This document shows positions 29,944-40,359 of a stretch of 64,000 nucleotides of DNA, piece after piece (within the stretch, counting starts at the first letter, position 1; each line of letters begins with the position of its first letter). The notes below the pieces were generated by a model. That model made no database searches and was not told the DNA's origin. It saw only the letters and a list, made by a program, of their open reading frames with translations. Both the position numbers and the translations under genes were made by a program. This stretch comes from PS1 clade bacterium (GTDB lineage: Bacteria > Pseudomonadota > Alphaproteobacteria > RS24): assembly GCA_003331985.1 (NCBI GenBank), contig QOQK01000002.1, forward strand, positions 27,986-91,985, in the 5' to 3' direction.

Positions 29944-29960
29944 TTGAGAATTAATCTCAA
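29944..29960. promoter_or_regulatory. Candidate iron-responsive operator (TGA-N9-TCA palindrome)
   Basis: TTGAGA-ATTAA-TCTCAA is a perfect inverted repeat. Its core TGAGAATTAATCTCA fits the TGA-N9-TCA pattern described for rhizobial RirA operators. It lies 37 bp upstream of the receptor start, i.e. in the likely leader or promoter. Confidence 0.4.
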
Positions 29961-29972
29961 TTGGGTTTTTTA

Positions 29973-29995
29973 TTGTAAATGATAATGAGTTGCAA
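29973..29995. promoter_or_regulatory. Fur-box-like sequence upstream of the TonB receptor
   Basis: TTGTAAATGATAATGAGTTGCAA has imperfect dyad symmetry (TTG...CAA ends) and the ATGATAATGA core seen in Fur-family operators. Its position about 65 bp before the receptor start codon fits iron-dependent repression. Confidence 0.45.
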
Positions 29996-30107
29996 TAACA
30001 AAAACATCTATTTTCAATTTTTTTTCGTAAATCAAACATGAACTTCAAAAATCAATTCTTCTGTAGAACAACAAAAGCCTTCAAAAAGCGGCTCATAGGG
30101 TCAATTT

Positions 30108-30674
30108 ATGAACTATTCACAATCAATGCGTCTCGGATCCTTTTTTAGTGAAATTTTGCCTCTGGCGAGTTTTTTCATATTTTATCGCCTTTATGGGCTT
30201 TATGCTGCAGCAATAGCGGGAGTCACCGTTTCGGCCTTCATGTTGCTTTATTTCTGGCTGTTGGAACGCCGTGTAGCCAAATTTGTGGTTTTTTCAACGC
30301 TGTTTTCGGGTGTGCTGACAGCTACGGCGATTTTGTCATCCGAAAAATTGCTTATTAAAATCCAACCAACAATTTCTTCACTTGTTATGGCGGGTGTTTT
30401 GCTTGGTGGGCTGTTACGCGGGAAAGCTATGATGCAGGTTTTTTTCGGTACTCAATTTAGGTTAACCGAGACAACATGGTTTCAGCTCAGTTTTCGCTGG
30501 GGACTTTTTTTCTTAACTGCGGCTATCGGTAATGAATTGGCTTGGCGTTATTTAAGTGAAGAAAATTGGGTAATGTTCAGAACTTTTGTCATGTCACCGG
30601 CAACAGGAATTTTTATGTTGTCACAATTACCGCTTACCCTTCGAGGGCGCTTGCCCCTTGAGGAAGATAGCTAA
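30108..30674 (+). CDS. yciB: YciB/IspZ-family inner-membrane protein
   Basis: A 188-aa polytopic protein of the intracellular septation protein A family, with about five hydrophobic helices. FFSEILPLASFFIFYRLYGLYAAAI, LLGGLLRGKAMMQVFFG and ANELAWRYLSEENWVMFRTFVM-like segments (here GNELAWRYL...VMFRTFV) are recognisable. Relatives affect envelope integrity and septation through interactions with division and elongation proteins. It ends 13 bp from the convergent photolyase. Confidence 0.88.
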   Translation: MNYSQSMRLGSFFSEILPLASFFIFYRLYGLYAAAIAGVTVSAFMLLYFWLLERRVAKFVVFSTLFSGVLTATAILSSEKLLIKIQPTISSLVMAGVLLGGLLRGKAMMQVFFGTQFRLTETTWFQLSFRWGLFFLTAAIGNELAWRYLSEENWVMFRTFVMSPATGIFMLSQLPLTLRGRLPLEEDS

Positions 30675-30687
30675 ATTTTCTTAAATT

Positions 30688-32232
30688 TTAAATTCTTGTG
30701 CCACGTGCACATTTATTGCGCAGTGCTTTAGCGGTGTCTCGGATTGAAGCAAGTTCTTCGGGGTCTTTCCTGTCGAGGTTTTTCAACTGGAACGCCATGC
30801 GTGGATTTTTCCTAAACTGCTTTTCATGTTGAGCAAGAAAATCCCAATACAGGGCAGTTACAGGGCAAGCTTCTGGCCCATGTGCTTTCTTGGGCGTATA
30901 AGGGCAGGTCTTACAGCAATCTGACATGCGATCTATATAGGCGCCTGAGGCCGCATAGGGTTTTGTACCCATAATGCCGCCATCACCAAACTGGCTCATG
31001 CCGACAACATTTGGTAGTGACACCCAGTCAATTGCATCCAGATAAAGCCCCATATGCCACTCATGTACGGCATAAGGGTTCGCGCCATATTGCATCAGGA
31101 ATAGTCCGAGGACCATCAGTCGCTGAATATGATGGGCATAGCCTTCCGTCAACACGCTGTTAAGTGCGTCGGCAACACAGGCCATATCGGTTTCGCCTGT
31201 CCAAAAGAATTCAGGGACCTCTTCATTGGCATCAAGCTTATTTAATGCCGCATAATCCGGCATATAGTGCCAGTAAAGCCCCCGTACAAATTCTCGCCAC
31301 CCTAAAATTTGGCGGATAAAACCTTCGACAGCATTAATAGGAGCATCTCCTATTTCATAGGCCTCAAGGGCAGCTTCACAAACTTCAGTCGGGGAAATCA
31401 GATGTAAATTCATCGCCGCCGATAGCCTGGAGTGATAGAGCGTCACATATCCTGTAGCGATTGCGTCCTCATAGGTGCCAAAATCCGGTAGCCGATAGGC
31501 GATAAAATCCTTCAGTGCCTGTCGCGCTTGATCCGGTGTTACGGGTTCGGCAAACCCCTCACTTTTCCCGGGTGCATCGGGGAACATACGGTCAACCATA
31601 GCTTGAACTGAACGCGTCACATCATCTGGTTCAAAGGGTTGGCGAGTGGGGATGAGAGGGGGGCCGTCTTTACCAAAACTTTTGCGATTATCTTTGTCAA
31701 AATTCCATTGCCCGCCAACGGGATTGTTACCATCCATTAACCAGCCGGTTTTGCGCCTCAGCGGGCGATAAAAATCTTCCAGAACAAGTTTTTTGCGGCC
31801 TTCTGCAAATTTTGCAAAATCATCCGGCGTGGTGAAAAAATGATCATCTTCCACCAACACCAACCGATTGCCTGCAGCTTTGGTGAGGGCCTCTTGAACC
31901 CGCCAGTCACCGGTACGCGTGATGAATATTTGATCCGGTTCGAATTCTTTGGCGGCGCGCAGCATGCCCTCAGCAATGGTTTGAGGTGCTTGTTGTTTTT
32001 CAGTTGCGTCATCAAGCGCATAATAAAATACTTGCTTCCCCTCCGCACGGCGGGCATTGCGGAAGTGGCGCATGGCCGCAAAAAACATAATAAGTCTTTT
32101 TTTATGCTGTCTGGGAGTGGCTTCCTCAATGGCTTCCGTCATGACGATTGCGTCATGTTCGGGGTCAAAGTCACTGAAAATTTGCGACATTGGATTGAGT
32201 TGGTCACCACAAATGACGATGAGCCGCTTCAT
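30688..32232 (-). CDS. Fe-S bacterial photolyase/cryptochrome (PhrB-like, probable (6-4) photolyase)
   Basis: A 514-aa flavoprotein of the prokaryotic FeS-BCP group, which repairs (6-4) photoproducts with light and carries a [4Fe-4S] cluster. The N-terminal antenna domain begins LIVICGDQLNPMSQIF; the C-terminal FAD domain shows INAVEGFIRQILGWREFVRGLYW and YGANPYAVHEWHMGLYLDAIDWVSLPNVVGMSQFGDGG-type segments. The cysteines CCKTCPYTPKKAHGPEACP, with one cysteine further upstream (DMACVADAL), form the cluster site. It follows the ABC ATPase by 4 bp. Confidence 0.92.
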   Translation of the reverse strand: MKRLIVICGDQLNPMSQIFSDFDPEHDAIVMTEAIEEATPRQHKKRLIMFFAAMRHFRNARRAEGKQVFYYALDDATEKQQAPQTIAEGMLRAAKEFEPDQIFITRTGDWRVQEALTKAAGNRLVLVEDDHFFTTPDDFAKFAEGRKKLVLEDFYRPLRRKTGWLMDGNNPVGGQWNFDKDNRKSFGKDGPPLIPTRQPFEPDDVTRSVQAMVDRMFPDAPGKSEGFAEPVTPDQARQALKDFIAYRLPDFGTYEDAIATGYVTLYHSRLSAAMNLHLISPTEVCEAALEAYEIGDAPINAVEGFIRQILGWREFVRGLYWHYMPDYAALNKLDANEEVPEFFWTGETDMACVADALNSVLTEGYAHHIQRLMVLGLFLMQYGANPYAVHEWHMGLYLDAIDWVSLPNVVGMSQFGDGGIMGTKPYAASGAYIDRMSDCCKTCPYTPKKAHGPEACPVTALYWDFLAQHEKQFRKNPRMAFQLKNLDRKDPEELASIRDTAKALRNKCARGTRI

Positions 32233-32236
32233 TATA

Positions 32237-33232
32237 TTATCCTGCCTGATTGGGTGGGGTCGTCTGATTGCCCGTTAATTTCATGAACACATCTTCAAGG
32301 TTTGTGCCTTCTGTTTCTAGGTCTGTAATTGAGATGTTTTTTTGTCGAACATCATCCAGCACTTGCAGTGCAGTTTTTTCTCGTGGGTTAAATGTTAGCG
32401 CCAGCCTGCCATCCGATTGCAGAGTTGTGTGATAGCTCTCCAGACCTGCCGGAACCTCAGAGAGTGTCGTGTCGGGACGTAGTAAAAGTGTTTTGCTATC
32501 CAGTAGGCTCAACAGTTTTGGTGTGTCATCACAAATAACGAGATCGCCATGGTCAATAATTGCAATCCGGTCACAGAGCGCTTGCGCTTCTTCAAGATAA
32601 TGCGTTGTCAGTACAATCGTAACACCTTGTTCGTTAAGGGCGCGAACATAAGTCCAAAGTTGGTGGCGCAGTTCAATATCCACCCCGGCAGTAGGTTCGT
32701 CCAGCACCAGAATGGGCGGTTGATGCACGAGTGCTTTAGCAATCAGTAAACGCCGTCGCATGCCACCCGATAAAGTGCGCGAATAGGCATTAGCCTTATC
32801 GCCAAGACCCAGTGTTTCCAGAATCTCCATGCTGCGTCTTTGTTTAGCCTTAACCCCATAAAGCCCCGCCTGCAGATCAAGAGATTCAAGCGGGGTGAAG
32901 AAGGGGTCGAAATTAATTTCTTGAGGGACAACTCCTATAGATGCGCGAGCCATGCGTGGATTCTCGTCAATATCAAACCCCCAGACAGATGCTTTGCCTG
33001 AAGACTTTATGACAAGTCCGGCAAGAATATTGATGAAAGTGGATTTTCCGGCACCATTAGGGCCCAAAAGGCCAAAAATCATCCCACGAGGAATTTCAAG
33101 ATCAACACTTTTAAGGGCTTTTTTTTCGGACTGATTGCCGCTGGCCTGATATGTTTTTGTTAGCCCTTCTGCTGTGATAGCATTCTCAATATCGCCATCA
33201 CTATTATTGTCAGGGTTGGATAAATTCTGCAT
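32237..33232 (-). CDS. ABC transporter ATP-binding protein (ABC-2/DrrA type)
   Basis: A 331-aa ATPase with Walker A LLGPNGAGKSTFINILAGL, Q-loop GVVPQEINFDPFFTPLESL, signature LSGGMRRRLLIAKAL and Walker B ILVLDEPTAGVDIEL. The C-terminal ~90 residues resemble the extension of the DrrA/NodI export ATPases. No permease gene is adjacent on either side, which is unusual; the partner must be elsewhere. Transcribed toward and probably with the photolyase. Confidence 0.88.
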   Translation of the reverse strand: MQNLSNPDNNSDGDIENAITAEGLTKTYQASGNQSEKKALKSVDLEIPRGMIFGLLGPNGAGKSTFINILAGLVIKSSGKASVWGFDIDENPRMARASIGVVPQEINFDPFFTPLESLDLQAGLYGVKAKQRRSMEILETLGLGDKANAYSRTLSGGMRRRLLIAKALVHQPPILVLDEPTAGVDIELRHQLWTYVRALNEQGVTIVLTTHYLEEAQALCDRIAIIDHGDLVICDDTPKLLSLLDSKTLLLRPDTTLSEVPAGLESYHTTLQSDGRLALTFNPREKTALQVLDDVRQKNISITDLETEGTNLEDVFMKLTGNQTTPPNQAG

Positions 33233-33313
33233 TATTCTTCCTCAAGTTATTATCAGAACTAGCACGCAGTCTGTTCAAGGCAAAGACTAAAACTAAAAGC
33301 AAGGAGTGGCCTC

Positions 33314-36166
33314 ATGAGCCTCAAAAAATCTGATCACCTTTATCTCGTTGATGGTTCTGGTTATATTTTTCGTGCTTTCCATGCATTGCCCCCACTCACT
33401 AGAAAAAGTGACAAATTACCGGTTGGTGCTGTTGCCGGGTTCTGCAATATGTTGGTGCGGCTGATGGATGATATGGCGGCAGAAGAAAGCCCGACACACC
33501 TTGCTGTAATTTTTGATGCTTCCGGCAAAACATTCAGAAATGATATCTACCCAGAGTATAAAGCCAATCGAGATGCGCCACCTGAAGATTTGGTGCCTCA
33601 ATTTCCTCTTGTACGTGAAGCTGTGAAAGCATTTGGTATTCCTTCGGTAGAGTTGCAGGGCTATGAGGCCGATGATTTGATTGCGGCCTATACACATGCT
33701 GCTACGCACAATGGCGCACGGGTCTCGATTGTATCCTCCGATAAAGATCTCATGCAACTCGTGACTGACCGGGTGAACATGATTGATACAATGAAGGATA
33801 AGAAAATTGGCCCTGCCGAGGTGCTGGAAAAATTTGAAGTTGGCCCTGAGCGTGTGATTGATGTTCAATCCCTTGCCGGAGATAGCGTGGATAATGTGCC
33901 CGGTGTGCCGGGTATTGGCATTAAAACGGCGGCTCTGTTGATTAATGAATATGGGGACTTGGAAACACTTCTCGATCGCGCCGGAGAAATTAAACAGAAT
34001 AAACGTCGTGAGAATCTTATTGAATTTGCTGATCAGGCACGGATAAGCCGAGAACTTGTCACGCTTCGAACGGATACACCTCTGCCGATTGATTTAAATG
34101 ATATGGGTCTGACACCGCCAGAGGCTGAGAAGTTAATGGGATTCCTAAAGGCAATGGAATTCAACACACTGACTCAACGTGTCGGTAAACGCTATGACCT
34201 GAGCACTGAGGATTATGAAGCTTCGGCTGAACTGGCGGCTAAAACGTCTGCGGTTTCTTCTTCAGGCGTAACAGAAAGCCCTGCATATGACTTCCCATCG
34301 GTTGTAACTGACATGCCGCCTATTGATGCTGCGGCTTATGAATGTGTAACGGATATGACCGTGCTTGATAATTGGATTGAAGCTGCTATCGCGAGTGGTT
34401 ATGTGGCAATTGATACAGAGACCGATGGCCTTGACGCGGTGAGTTGTCGTCTGGTGGGCGTGTCACTTGCCACCCGCCCTGGTCATGCCTGTTATATTCC
34501 GCTCGCGCATGGCATTGGTGAAGGGCTTGCTCTTGCCGATGATGTACCACAGCAACTCGCAGAGACGGATGTTTTGGCGCGGCTCAAGCCACTCTTGCAA
34601 GATGCATCCATTATGAAAATCCTGCAAAATGCAAAATTCGATTTACAGGTCCTCACCCAGCGCAAGATTGAGGTTCATCCGGTTGAGGACACGATGTTGA
34701 TGTCCTATGCCCTTGCCGCAGGTCAGCGCGGTCACGGTATGGATGAACTTTCCGAGCTCTATTTAGGGCATAAGCCCATCTCCATTAAGGAGTTGCTGGG
34801 TACGGGCAAGTCACAAATTACATTTGATCAGGTGCCGCTTGAGAAAGCCGCGCCCTATGCCGCAGAGGATGCTGACATCACTTTCAGGCTTTGGCAGATG
34901 ATGCGGTCCGAACTCGTCAAAGATAGGATGGTGAGTGTATATCAGACAACCGAGAAACCCCTAGTGCCTGTGATTGTAGATATGGAGAAAAACGGTATTT
35001 CTGTTGATCGTAATGTGCTTTCTCGCTTGTCAGGAGAATTTGCTCAGAAAATGGCTGCAATGGAAGACGATATTTACAAGTTGGCCGGTGAGACTTTTAA
35101 TATCGCCAGCCCAAAACAACTCGGCGATATTTTGTTCGATAAAATGGGACTGCCGGGGGGTAAGAAAACTAAAACCGGCGCATGGGGAACGGGTGCGGAT
35201 GTGTTGGAAGGCCTGGCGGCTGAAGGACATGATTTGGCAGCACAAGTGCTTGAGTGGCGCGGATTGGCAAAACTTAAATCCACCTATACAGATGCCTTGC
35301 CCGAATTTATCAATCCCGATACAGGGCGTATTCACACTTCTTATTCACTGGCGTCAACAACAACGGGACGATTAGCCTCGTCGGATCCTAACTTGCAGAA
35401 TATTCCTATTCGTACAGAGGATGGGCGGCGTATTCGAACGGCTTTTGTTGCAGAGAAGGGTAATCTCCTCGTGAGTGCGGATTATAGTCAGATTGAATTG
35501 CGACTGCTCGCGCATATTGCCGATATAGACTCCCTGCGTCAGGCATTTGCTGATGGTCAGGATATTCATGCGATGACAGCTTCAGAAATGTTTGGCGTGC
35601 CTTTGGCAGATATGACACCTGAAACACGCCGTCGCGCTAAAGCAATTAATTTCGGGATTATTTATGGCATTTCGGCTTTTGGACTTGCGAACCAGCTGGG
35701 CATTTCACGTGGTGAAGCGAGTGCCTATATCAAGGCCTATTTTGAGAAGTTCCCGGGCATCAAGGATTATATGGAAGCGGTCAAGCAAGAGGCCCATGCA
35801 CAGGGCTATGTCTCCACCCTTTTCGGGCGGCGTATTTATTTGCGTGAGATAGACAGTAAAATACCGGCGCGTCGCGCGTTTGCTGAACGAGCTGCCATTA
35901 ACGCACCGATACAAGGTACAGCAGCCGATATTATCCGCCGCGCAATGATAGCCATGCCGACTGTTTTGAAAAAGAAATCACCAAAATCACGAATGTTGTT
36001 GCAGGTCCATGATGAGTTGATTTTTGAGGCTCCTGAGGCTGAAACCGATAAGTTGATGCAACATGTCAGAGAAGTGATGCAGAATGCGTGCGCCCCTCGC
36101 TTATCGTTATCTGTGCCTCTCGTGGTGGAAGCCCAAGCGGCCAAGAACTGGGATGAGGCGCATTAA
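33314..36166 (+). CDS. polA: DNA polymerase I
   Basis: A 950-aa repair and Okazaki-fragment polymerase. The 5' nuclease domain runs from YLVDGSGYIFRAFHALPPLTR through VSSDKDLMQLV. The 3'-5' proofreading domain keeps Exo I (AIDTETDGL), Exo II (NAKFDLQVL) and Exo III (YAAEDADITF). The polymerase domain keeps motif A (SADYSQIELRLLAHI), B (RRRAKAINFGIIYGISAFG) and C (LLQVHDELIFEAP). All three activities therefore look intact. AGGAG precedes the ATG; convergent with pckA. Confidence 0.97.
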   Translation: MSLKKSDHLYLVDGSGYIFRAFHALPPLTRKSDKLPVGAVAGFCNMLVRLMDDMAAEESPTHLAVIFDASGKTFRNDIYPEYKANRDAPPEDLVPQFPLVREAVKAFGIPSVELQGYEADDLIAAYTHAATHNGARVSIVSSDKDLMQLVTDRVNMIDTMKDKKIGPAEVLEKFEVGPERVIDVQSLAGDSVDNVPGVPGIGIKTAALLINEYGDLETLLDRAGEIKQNKRRENLIEFADQARISRELVTLRTDTPLPIDLNDMGLTPPEAEKLMGFLKAMEFNTLTQRVGKRYDLSTEDYEASAELAAKTSAVSSSGVTESPAYDFPSVVTDMPPIDAAAYECVTDMTVLDNWIEAAIASGYVAIDTETDGLDAVSCRLVGVSLATRPGHACYIPLAHGIGEGLALADDVPQQLAETDVLARLKPLLQDASIMKILQNAKFDLQVLTQRKIEVHPVEDTMLMSYALAAGQRGHGMDELSELYLGHKPISIKELLGTGKSQITFDQVPLEKAAPYAAEDADITFRLWQMMRSELVKDRMVSVYQTTEKPLVPVIVDMEKNGISVDRNVLSRLSGEFAQKMAAMEDDIYKLAGETFNIASPKQLGDILFDKMGLPGGKKTKTGAWGTGADVLEGLAAEGHDLAAQVLEWRGLAKLKSTYTDALPEFINPDTGRIHTSYSLASTTTGRLASSDPNLQNIPIRTEDGRRIRTAFVAEKGNLLVSADYSQIELRLLAHIADIDSLRQAFADGQDIHAMTASEMFGVPLADMTPETRRRAKAINFGIIYGISAFGLANQLGISRGEASAYIKAYFEKFPGIKDYMEAVKQEAHAQGYVSTLFGRRIYLREIDSKIPARRAFAERAAINAPIQGTAADIIRRAMIAMPTVLKKKSPKSRMLLQVHDELIFEAPEAETDKLMQHVREVMQNACAPRLSLSVPLVVEAQAAKNWDEAH

Positions 36167-36206
36167 AGGGGGTTGAGACTTTAATTATCCCTGGCTGTTC
36201 TAAATC

Positions 36207-37808
36207 TTATTCAGCAGCAGGAGCGGACTCGCGTACATCATTGCCGACATAGTCCATGAATTTTTGGAAGTTTGAAACAAACATGCCAACAAGCTTTCGC
36301 GCCTGAGCATCATAGGCTTCTTTATCATCCCACGTGTTACGCGGATTCAGGATGGAGATGTCAACGCCCGGCACACTAACGGGCACTTCAAAACCGAAGT
36401 TTTCGTCAATGCGGAATTCAACATTATTCAAGCTTCCATCCAGTGCAGCGGATAATAGAGCGCGTGTCTCTTTAATCGGCATTCTGTTACCGATGCCGTA
36501 AGGTCCACCAGTCCAGCCTGTGTTCACCAACCAACAACTTGCATTATGTTCGGCGATAAGGTCGCGCAAAAGATTGCCATATTCTGATGGATGACGCGGC
36601 ATAAAGGGTGCGCCAAAACAAGTTGAGAAAGTTGCTTCGGGTTCTGTCACGCCCTTCTCTGTGCCGGCAACCTTGGCGGTATAGCCGGAAAGAAAATGAT
36701 ACATTGCCTGACTAGGCGTCAGGCGTGAGATAGGCGGTAAAACGGAAAACGCATCCGCTGTCAGCATGATTATGCTTTTGGGGTGGCTCGTGCGACCTGT
36801 ATCCGATGCATTAGGAATAAATGAAAGCGGGTAAGCACCGCGGGAATTTTCAGCCAGAGAATTATCATCAAGATCCAGCCTACGGGTTTGCGGATCCATC
36901 ACAACATTTTCCAGTACGGTACCGAAACGTTGTGTGGTGGCATGAATTTCCGGCTCGGCTTCTGCGGAGAGATTAATCATTTTGGCATAACAACCGCCTT
37001 CAAAATTAAACACGCCATTCTCTGACCAGCCATGCTCATCGTCACCAACAAGTGTCCGGTTCGGGTCAGCTGAAAGTGTCGTTTTGCCAGTTCCGCTTAG
37101 ACCGAAGAAAACAGCTGAGTCATTTTCATTGCCAACATTTACTGAACAGTGCATGGGCATGACGTTTTTCGCCGGCAGCGTGTAATTCAACATTGAAAAG
37201 ACTGATTTTTTGGTTTCACCTGCGTAGGATGTGCCGCCAATAAGAACAATTTTACGAGCGAAATTAACCGCAATAATCGTCTCGGTTCGTGAGCCATGAC
37301 GCTCTGGGCTGGCTTTAAAGCTTGGCAGGTTAACAATCACAAATTCTGGATTGAAGTTTTCAAGGTCTTCTGCGGGTGGCTCAATTAAAAGGTTTTGAAT
37401 AAACAGGGAGTGCCATGCCAATTCGGTATAAACCCGTGTTGGCAATCTATGTGTAACATCCGCGCCGCCATGCAAATCCTGAATAAAAAGCTCACGACCT
37501 TCGGTATGAGCTTTCATATCTTCATAGAGATTATCAAATTGTTCTGCCGTGATAGATTTATTATTGTCCCACCAAATGGTGTTTTCCGTTGTCTCGTCAC
37601 GCACGATGAACTTATCTTGAGCTGAACGGCCTGTATGTTGACCGGTTTTTACAACAAGCGCTCCCCCATCAGCAATTTCACCTTCCCCACGTTCCAGTGA
37701 CATCTGGTAAAGTGCAGCAGGGCGGTGATTCCAGTGAAGGGCTTTAAGGTGGTTGAACCCGTGAAGATCGGGGCCAAATTTACTTTTGTTAAAACCAGTT
37801 TGATCCAT
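36207..37808 (-). CDS. pckA: Phosphoenolpyruvate carboxykinase (ATP)
   Basis: Converts oxaloacetate and ATP to phosphoenolpyruvate, the first step of gluconeogenesis from organic acids. The P-loop [18 protein letters not shown], the Mn-site segment around [12 protein letters not shown], and [15 protein letters not shown] are diagnostic. The start is set at ATG 37808 (MDQTGFNK), which lines up with family N-termini; ATG 37823 with AAAGGG upstream is an alternative and the track's 37841 is too long. Divergent from chvI, its known regulator in rhizobia. Confidence 0.95.
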   Translation of the reverse strand: MDQTGFNKSKFGPDLHGFNHLKALHWNHRPAALYQMSLERGEGEIADGGALVVKTGQHTGRSAQDKFIVRDETTENTIWWDNNKSITAEQFDNLYEDMKAHTEGRELFIQDLHGGADVTHRLPTRVYTELAWHSLFIQNLLIEPPAEDLENFNPEFVIVNLPSFKASPERHGSRTETIIAVNFARKIVLIGGTSYAGETKKSVFSMLNYTLPAKNVMPMHCSVNVGNENDSAVFFGLSGTGKTTLSADPNRTLVGDDEHGWSENGVFNFEGGCYAKMINLSAEAEPEIHATTQRFGTVLENVVMDPQTRRLDLDDNSLAENSRGAYPLSFIPNASDTGRTSHPKSIIMLTADAFSVLPPISRLTPSQAMYHFLSGYTAKVAGTEKGVTEPEATFSTCFGAPFMPRHPSEYGNLLRDLIAEHNASCWLVNTGWTGGPYGIGNRMPIKETRALLSAALDGSLNNVEFRIDENFGFEVPVSVPGVDISILNPRNTWDDKEAYDAQARKLVGMFVSNFQKFMDYVGNDVRESAPAAE

Positions 37809-37997
37809 GATGGCAATACCCATTAAACCCTTTAAGAACAAATCGCAAAAGAAAAAAGCATATCAAAGAAACTTTTTATCTGTTTAATTTATCTACAATG
37901 GCACATTTTAAGCGCGGAGCATTTAACTCTGCAACGTAAAATTATCCAGCTTGTGAACAACTAAGTTAGAGCTAAACTAAAGCTTAGCAACAGCTTA

Positions 37998-38028
37998 TTT
38001 GGGGAAGGTACCGAAAGTTTTCCCCAAA
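37998..38028. promoter_or_regulatory. Inverted repeat in the chvI leader
   Basis: TTTGGGGAA (37998-38006) and TTCCCCAAA (38020-38028) are perfect 9-bp arms around 13 bp, ending 37 bp before the chvI TTG start. It could be an operator (for instance for ChvI itself) or an RNA hairpin near the ribosome site. Confidence 0.45.
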
Positions 38029-38065
38029 AAGGTGTAGAAGGGATAAAAAGAATAGAGAGGGTAAT

Positions 38066-38764
38066 TTGACACGTATTGCGCTTGTAGATGACGACAAAAA
38101 TATTGTGGCCTCGCTTTCTTTGGCTTTGAAGGGAGAAGGTTTTGATGTGGAGTCTTTTGAGGATGGTGCTGCCGCGCTGGAAGCTTTGACCTCTCAACCT
38201 TCAGACAGCTTTGATATTGGTATTTTTGATATCAAAATGCCCAAAATGGATGGCCTCGAGCTTCTTCGTCGATTACGCGCCACGCATGAATTGCCTGTGA
38301 TTTATCTGACTTCCAAAGACGACGAAATTGATGAGCTTATTGGCCTTAAGATGGGGGCAGATGACTATATTACCAAACCGTTTTCTCAGCGACTATTGAT
38401 TGAACGTGTACGAACTATTTTACGTCGTACGAAAGCCCGGCAGGTCGTATCAGAAGATGAGGATGATATTATGGAGCGCGGCGGGTTAAGGCTGGATGCG
38501 GCGCGGCATGAATGTTTATGGGAAGGCCAGCCTGTTAATTTGACGGTGACGGAGTTTTTGATACTTGAAGCCCTGGCGCAACGTCCAGGTTTTGTCAAAA
38601 GTCGGGACGCATTGATGGATGCAGCCTATGAAGATCAGGTCTATGTTGATGATCGTACAATAGACAGTCACATAAAAAGACTTCGCCGTAAGTTCAAAAA
38701 AACAGACCAAAATTTTGATGCGATTGAGACACTTTATGGTGTCGGTTACAGGTATAAAGCATGA
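38066..38764 (+). CDS. chvI: ChvI-type response regulator
   Basis: OmpR-family regulator of the ChvG/ChvI system that responds to acid and envelope stress and central metabolism. The receiver begins [19 protein letters not shown]; the phosphoacceptor is D55 in [11 protein letters not shown]; the Lys is in [19 protein letters not shown]. The winged helix ends [31 protein letters not shown]. The start is TTG with GAGAGGG just upstream; no ATG or GTG is available in frame at that place. The stop overlaps the chvG start (ATGA). Confidence 0.95.
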   Translation: MTRIALVDDDKNIVASLSLALKGEGFDVESFEDGAAALEALTSQPSDSFDIGIFDIKMPKMDGLELLRRLRATHELPVIYLTSKDDEIDELIGLKMGADDYITKPFSQRLLIERVRTILRRTKARQVVSEDEDDIMERGGLRLDAARHECLWEGQPVNLTVTEFLILEALAQRPGFVKSRDALMDAAYEDQVYVDDRTIDSHIKRLRRKFKKTDQNFDAIETLYGVGYRYKA

Positions 38765-40341
38765 GGGGGTTGAGTTTTTTAAAATCTGGTCTCTCAGCTC
38801 GTCTGGTGGTGATTAACAGCCTTGGACTGTTGGGTTTTTTTGCCGGTATTTTGTTTTTAGGTCAGACACGAGAAAGCCTCACCGATGCCTATACGCAAAG
38901 TCTTGAGGTGCAAGCGCAGATTATTGCCGAGGCTCTGGGAGAGTCCGCCGGAGATGACACAGATACCGGTGATATTATTAATGATATTGAGACTGATGAA
39001 AACACCATACAAGCCGGACAAATTATGGCACCGCGTCTGAATGCAGAACTGACTGAACAAATTCTAAGACGCATCATTGCACCCACATTAAATCGGGCTC
39101 GGGTTTATGATCGTCAGGGGCAATTGGTGATTGATAGCGATGTTTTGCTTCATTCCGGTGCCGTCATTTCCCGCGATTTACCGCCACCGTCATTCTCAGC
39201 GCAAAATGATACTGCCCCCGCGAATAATTTTCAGCCAACCGATACAGATAAAGCCGGTAAGGGCGATGCTGTATTGAAGGCCATTAATATAGCAATGCAG
39301 GGAGAGATGCGCGCATCGGCTCAAAGAACTCCCAATGGTGACGATATTGTGATGGTTGCTGTGCCCGTTCAACATTATCGAGCAATTATTGGCGTTCTAT
39401 TGCTGACCAGCCCCCCAGGAGAGATTGATCGTCTTGTAGCGGCAGAACGCACCTTTTTAGCCAAAGTCTTTCTTGTTGTGCTGGGTGTGACGTTGATTTT
39501 ATCATTTGCCCTCGCCGGGACTATTACCATGCCTGTTCGTCGTCTGGCGACAGCTATTCAGGCATTTCAAGCGGCAGGCGGATCGTTACCTGCACCCGAC
39601 ACTGTGCCGGATTTTTCTGATCGTCAGGATGAAATCGGCGATCTATCTTTAGCCTTACGGGATATGCTGACCCGTTTAATGAACCGGCTGGACACGATTG
39701 AAAATTTTGCAGCTGATGTTGCCCATGAACTGAAAAACCCTCTTGCGTCAATTAACAGTGCAGTCCAGTCGCTTGCCTCAACCACTGATGACGAGGCGCG
39801 CAAGCAGCTTATGGGAATTTTGCAGGCGGATATATTACGCATGAACCGCCTGATCACAGATATATCAGAAGCCTCTCGCCTTGATGCAGAGTTAGGGCGG
39901 GCAGCCGCTGAAAATTTTGACCTTTCGGATTTGTTGAAGCAGATGGTTCCTCTGGTGAATGGTGATATTCAGATAAAAATAAAGGCGCAGGTGAGCATTA
40001 ATGCGCAGAGAGACCGGATTGCTCAAATCATTCGTAACCTGCTGGATAATGCACTGTCTTTTTCTCCGGCGAAGGAAATTACAGTGCGTTTGGATAGTGA
40101 CCGGACAGGTATTTTCATTCATGTAGATGATGCAGGGCCGGGCCTGCCTGATGGGGTGGAGCATAAAATTTTTGAACGCTTTTATACAGATCGTCCAAAT
40201 GAGCATGACCTTCATTCAGGGCTTGGTCTTTCAATTTCGCAACAAATCGCCAGGGCGCATGGGGGCAATGTAACTGCTCGCAACCGGATTAATGCTTATG
40301 GTGCGCGGTTCACTTTATTTTTGCCACATCAAGGAAAATAA
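38761..40341 (+). CDS. chvG: ChvG-type sensor histidine kinase
   Basis: A 526-aa membrane sensor kinase. One N-terminal transmembrane helix ([19 protein letters not shown]), a large periplasmic domain to about residue 230, a second helix ([20 protein letters not shown]), a HAMP linker, then the H-box [14 protein letters not shown] with His322. ATP-binding boxes [10 protein letters not shown] and [17 protein letters not shown] follow. In relatives ExoR binds the periplasmic domain and restrains it; no exoR is in this window. Confidence 0.94.
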   Translation: MRGLSFLKSGLSARLVVINSLGLLGFFAGILFLGQTRESLTDAYTQSLEVQAQIIAEALGESAGDDTDTGDIINDIETDENTIQAGQIMAPRLNAELTEQILRRIIAPTLNRARVYDRQGQLVIDSDVLLHSGAVISRDLPPPSFSAQNDTAPANNFQPTDTDKAGKGDAVLKAINIAMQGEMRASAQRTPNGDDIVMVAVPVQHYRAIIGVLLLTSPPGEIDRLVAAERTFLAKVFLVVLGVTLILSFALAGTITMPVRRLATAIQAFQAAGGSLPAPDTVPDFSDRQDEIGDLSLALRDMLTRLMNRLDTIENFAADVAHELKNPLASINSAVQSLASTTDDEARKQLMGILQADILRMNRLITDISEASRLDAELGRAAAENFDLSDLLKQMVPLVNGDIQIKIKAQVSINAQRDRIAQIIRNLLDNALSFSPAKEITVRLDSDRTGIFIHVDDAGPGLPDGVEHKIFERFYTDRPNEHDLHSGLGLSISQQIARAHGGNVTARNRINAYGARFTLFLPHQGK

Positions 40342-40359
40342 AACATAAATGGAGCGCTT

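Noticed and set aside
29908-30048. 47-residue extension of the TonB receptor
   Set aside because: It would place the signal peptide internally; ATG 29907 follows AAGGAAA and begins a normal signal sequence.
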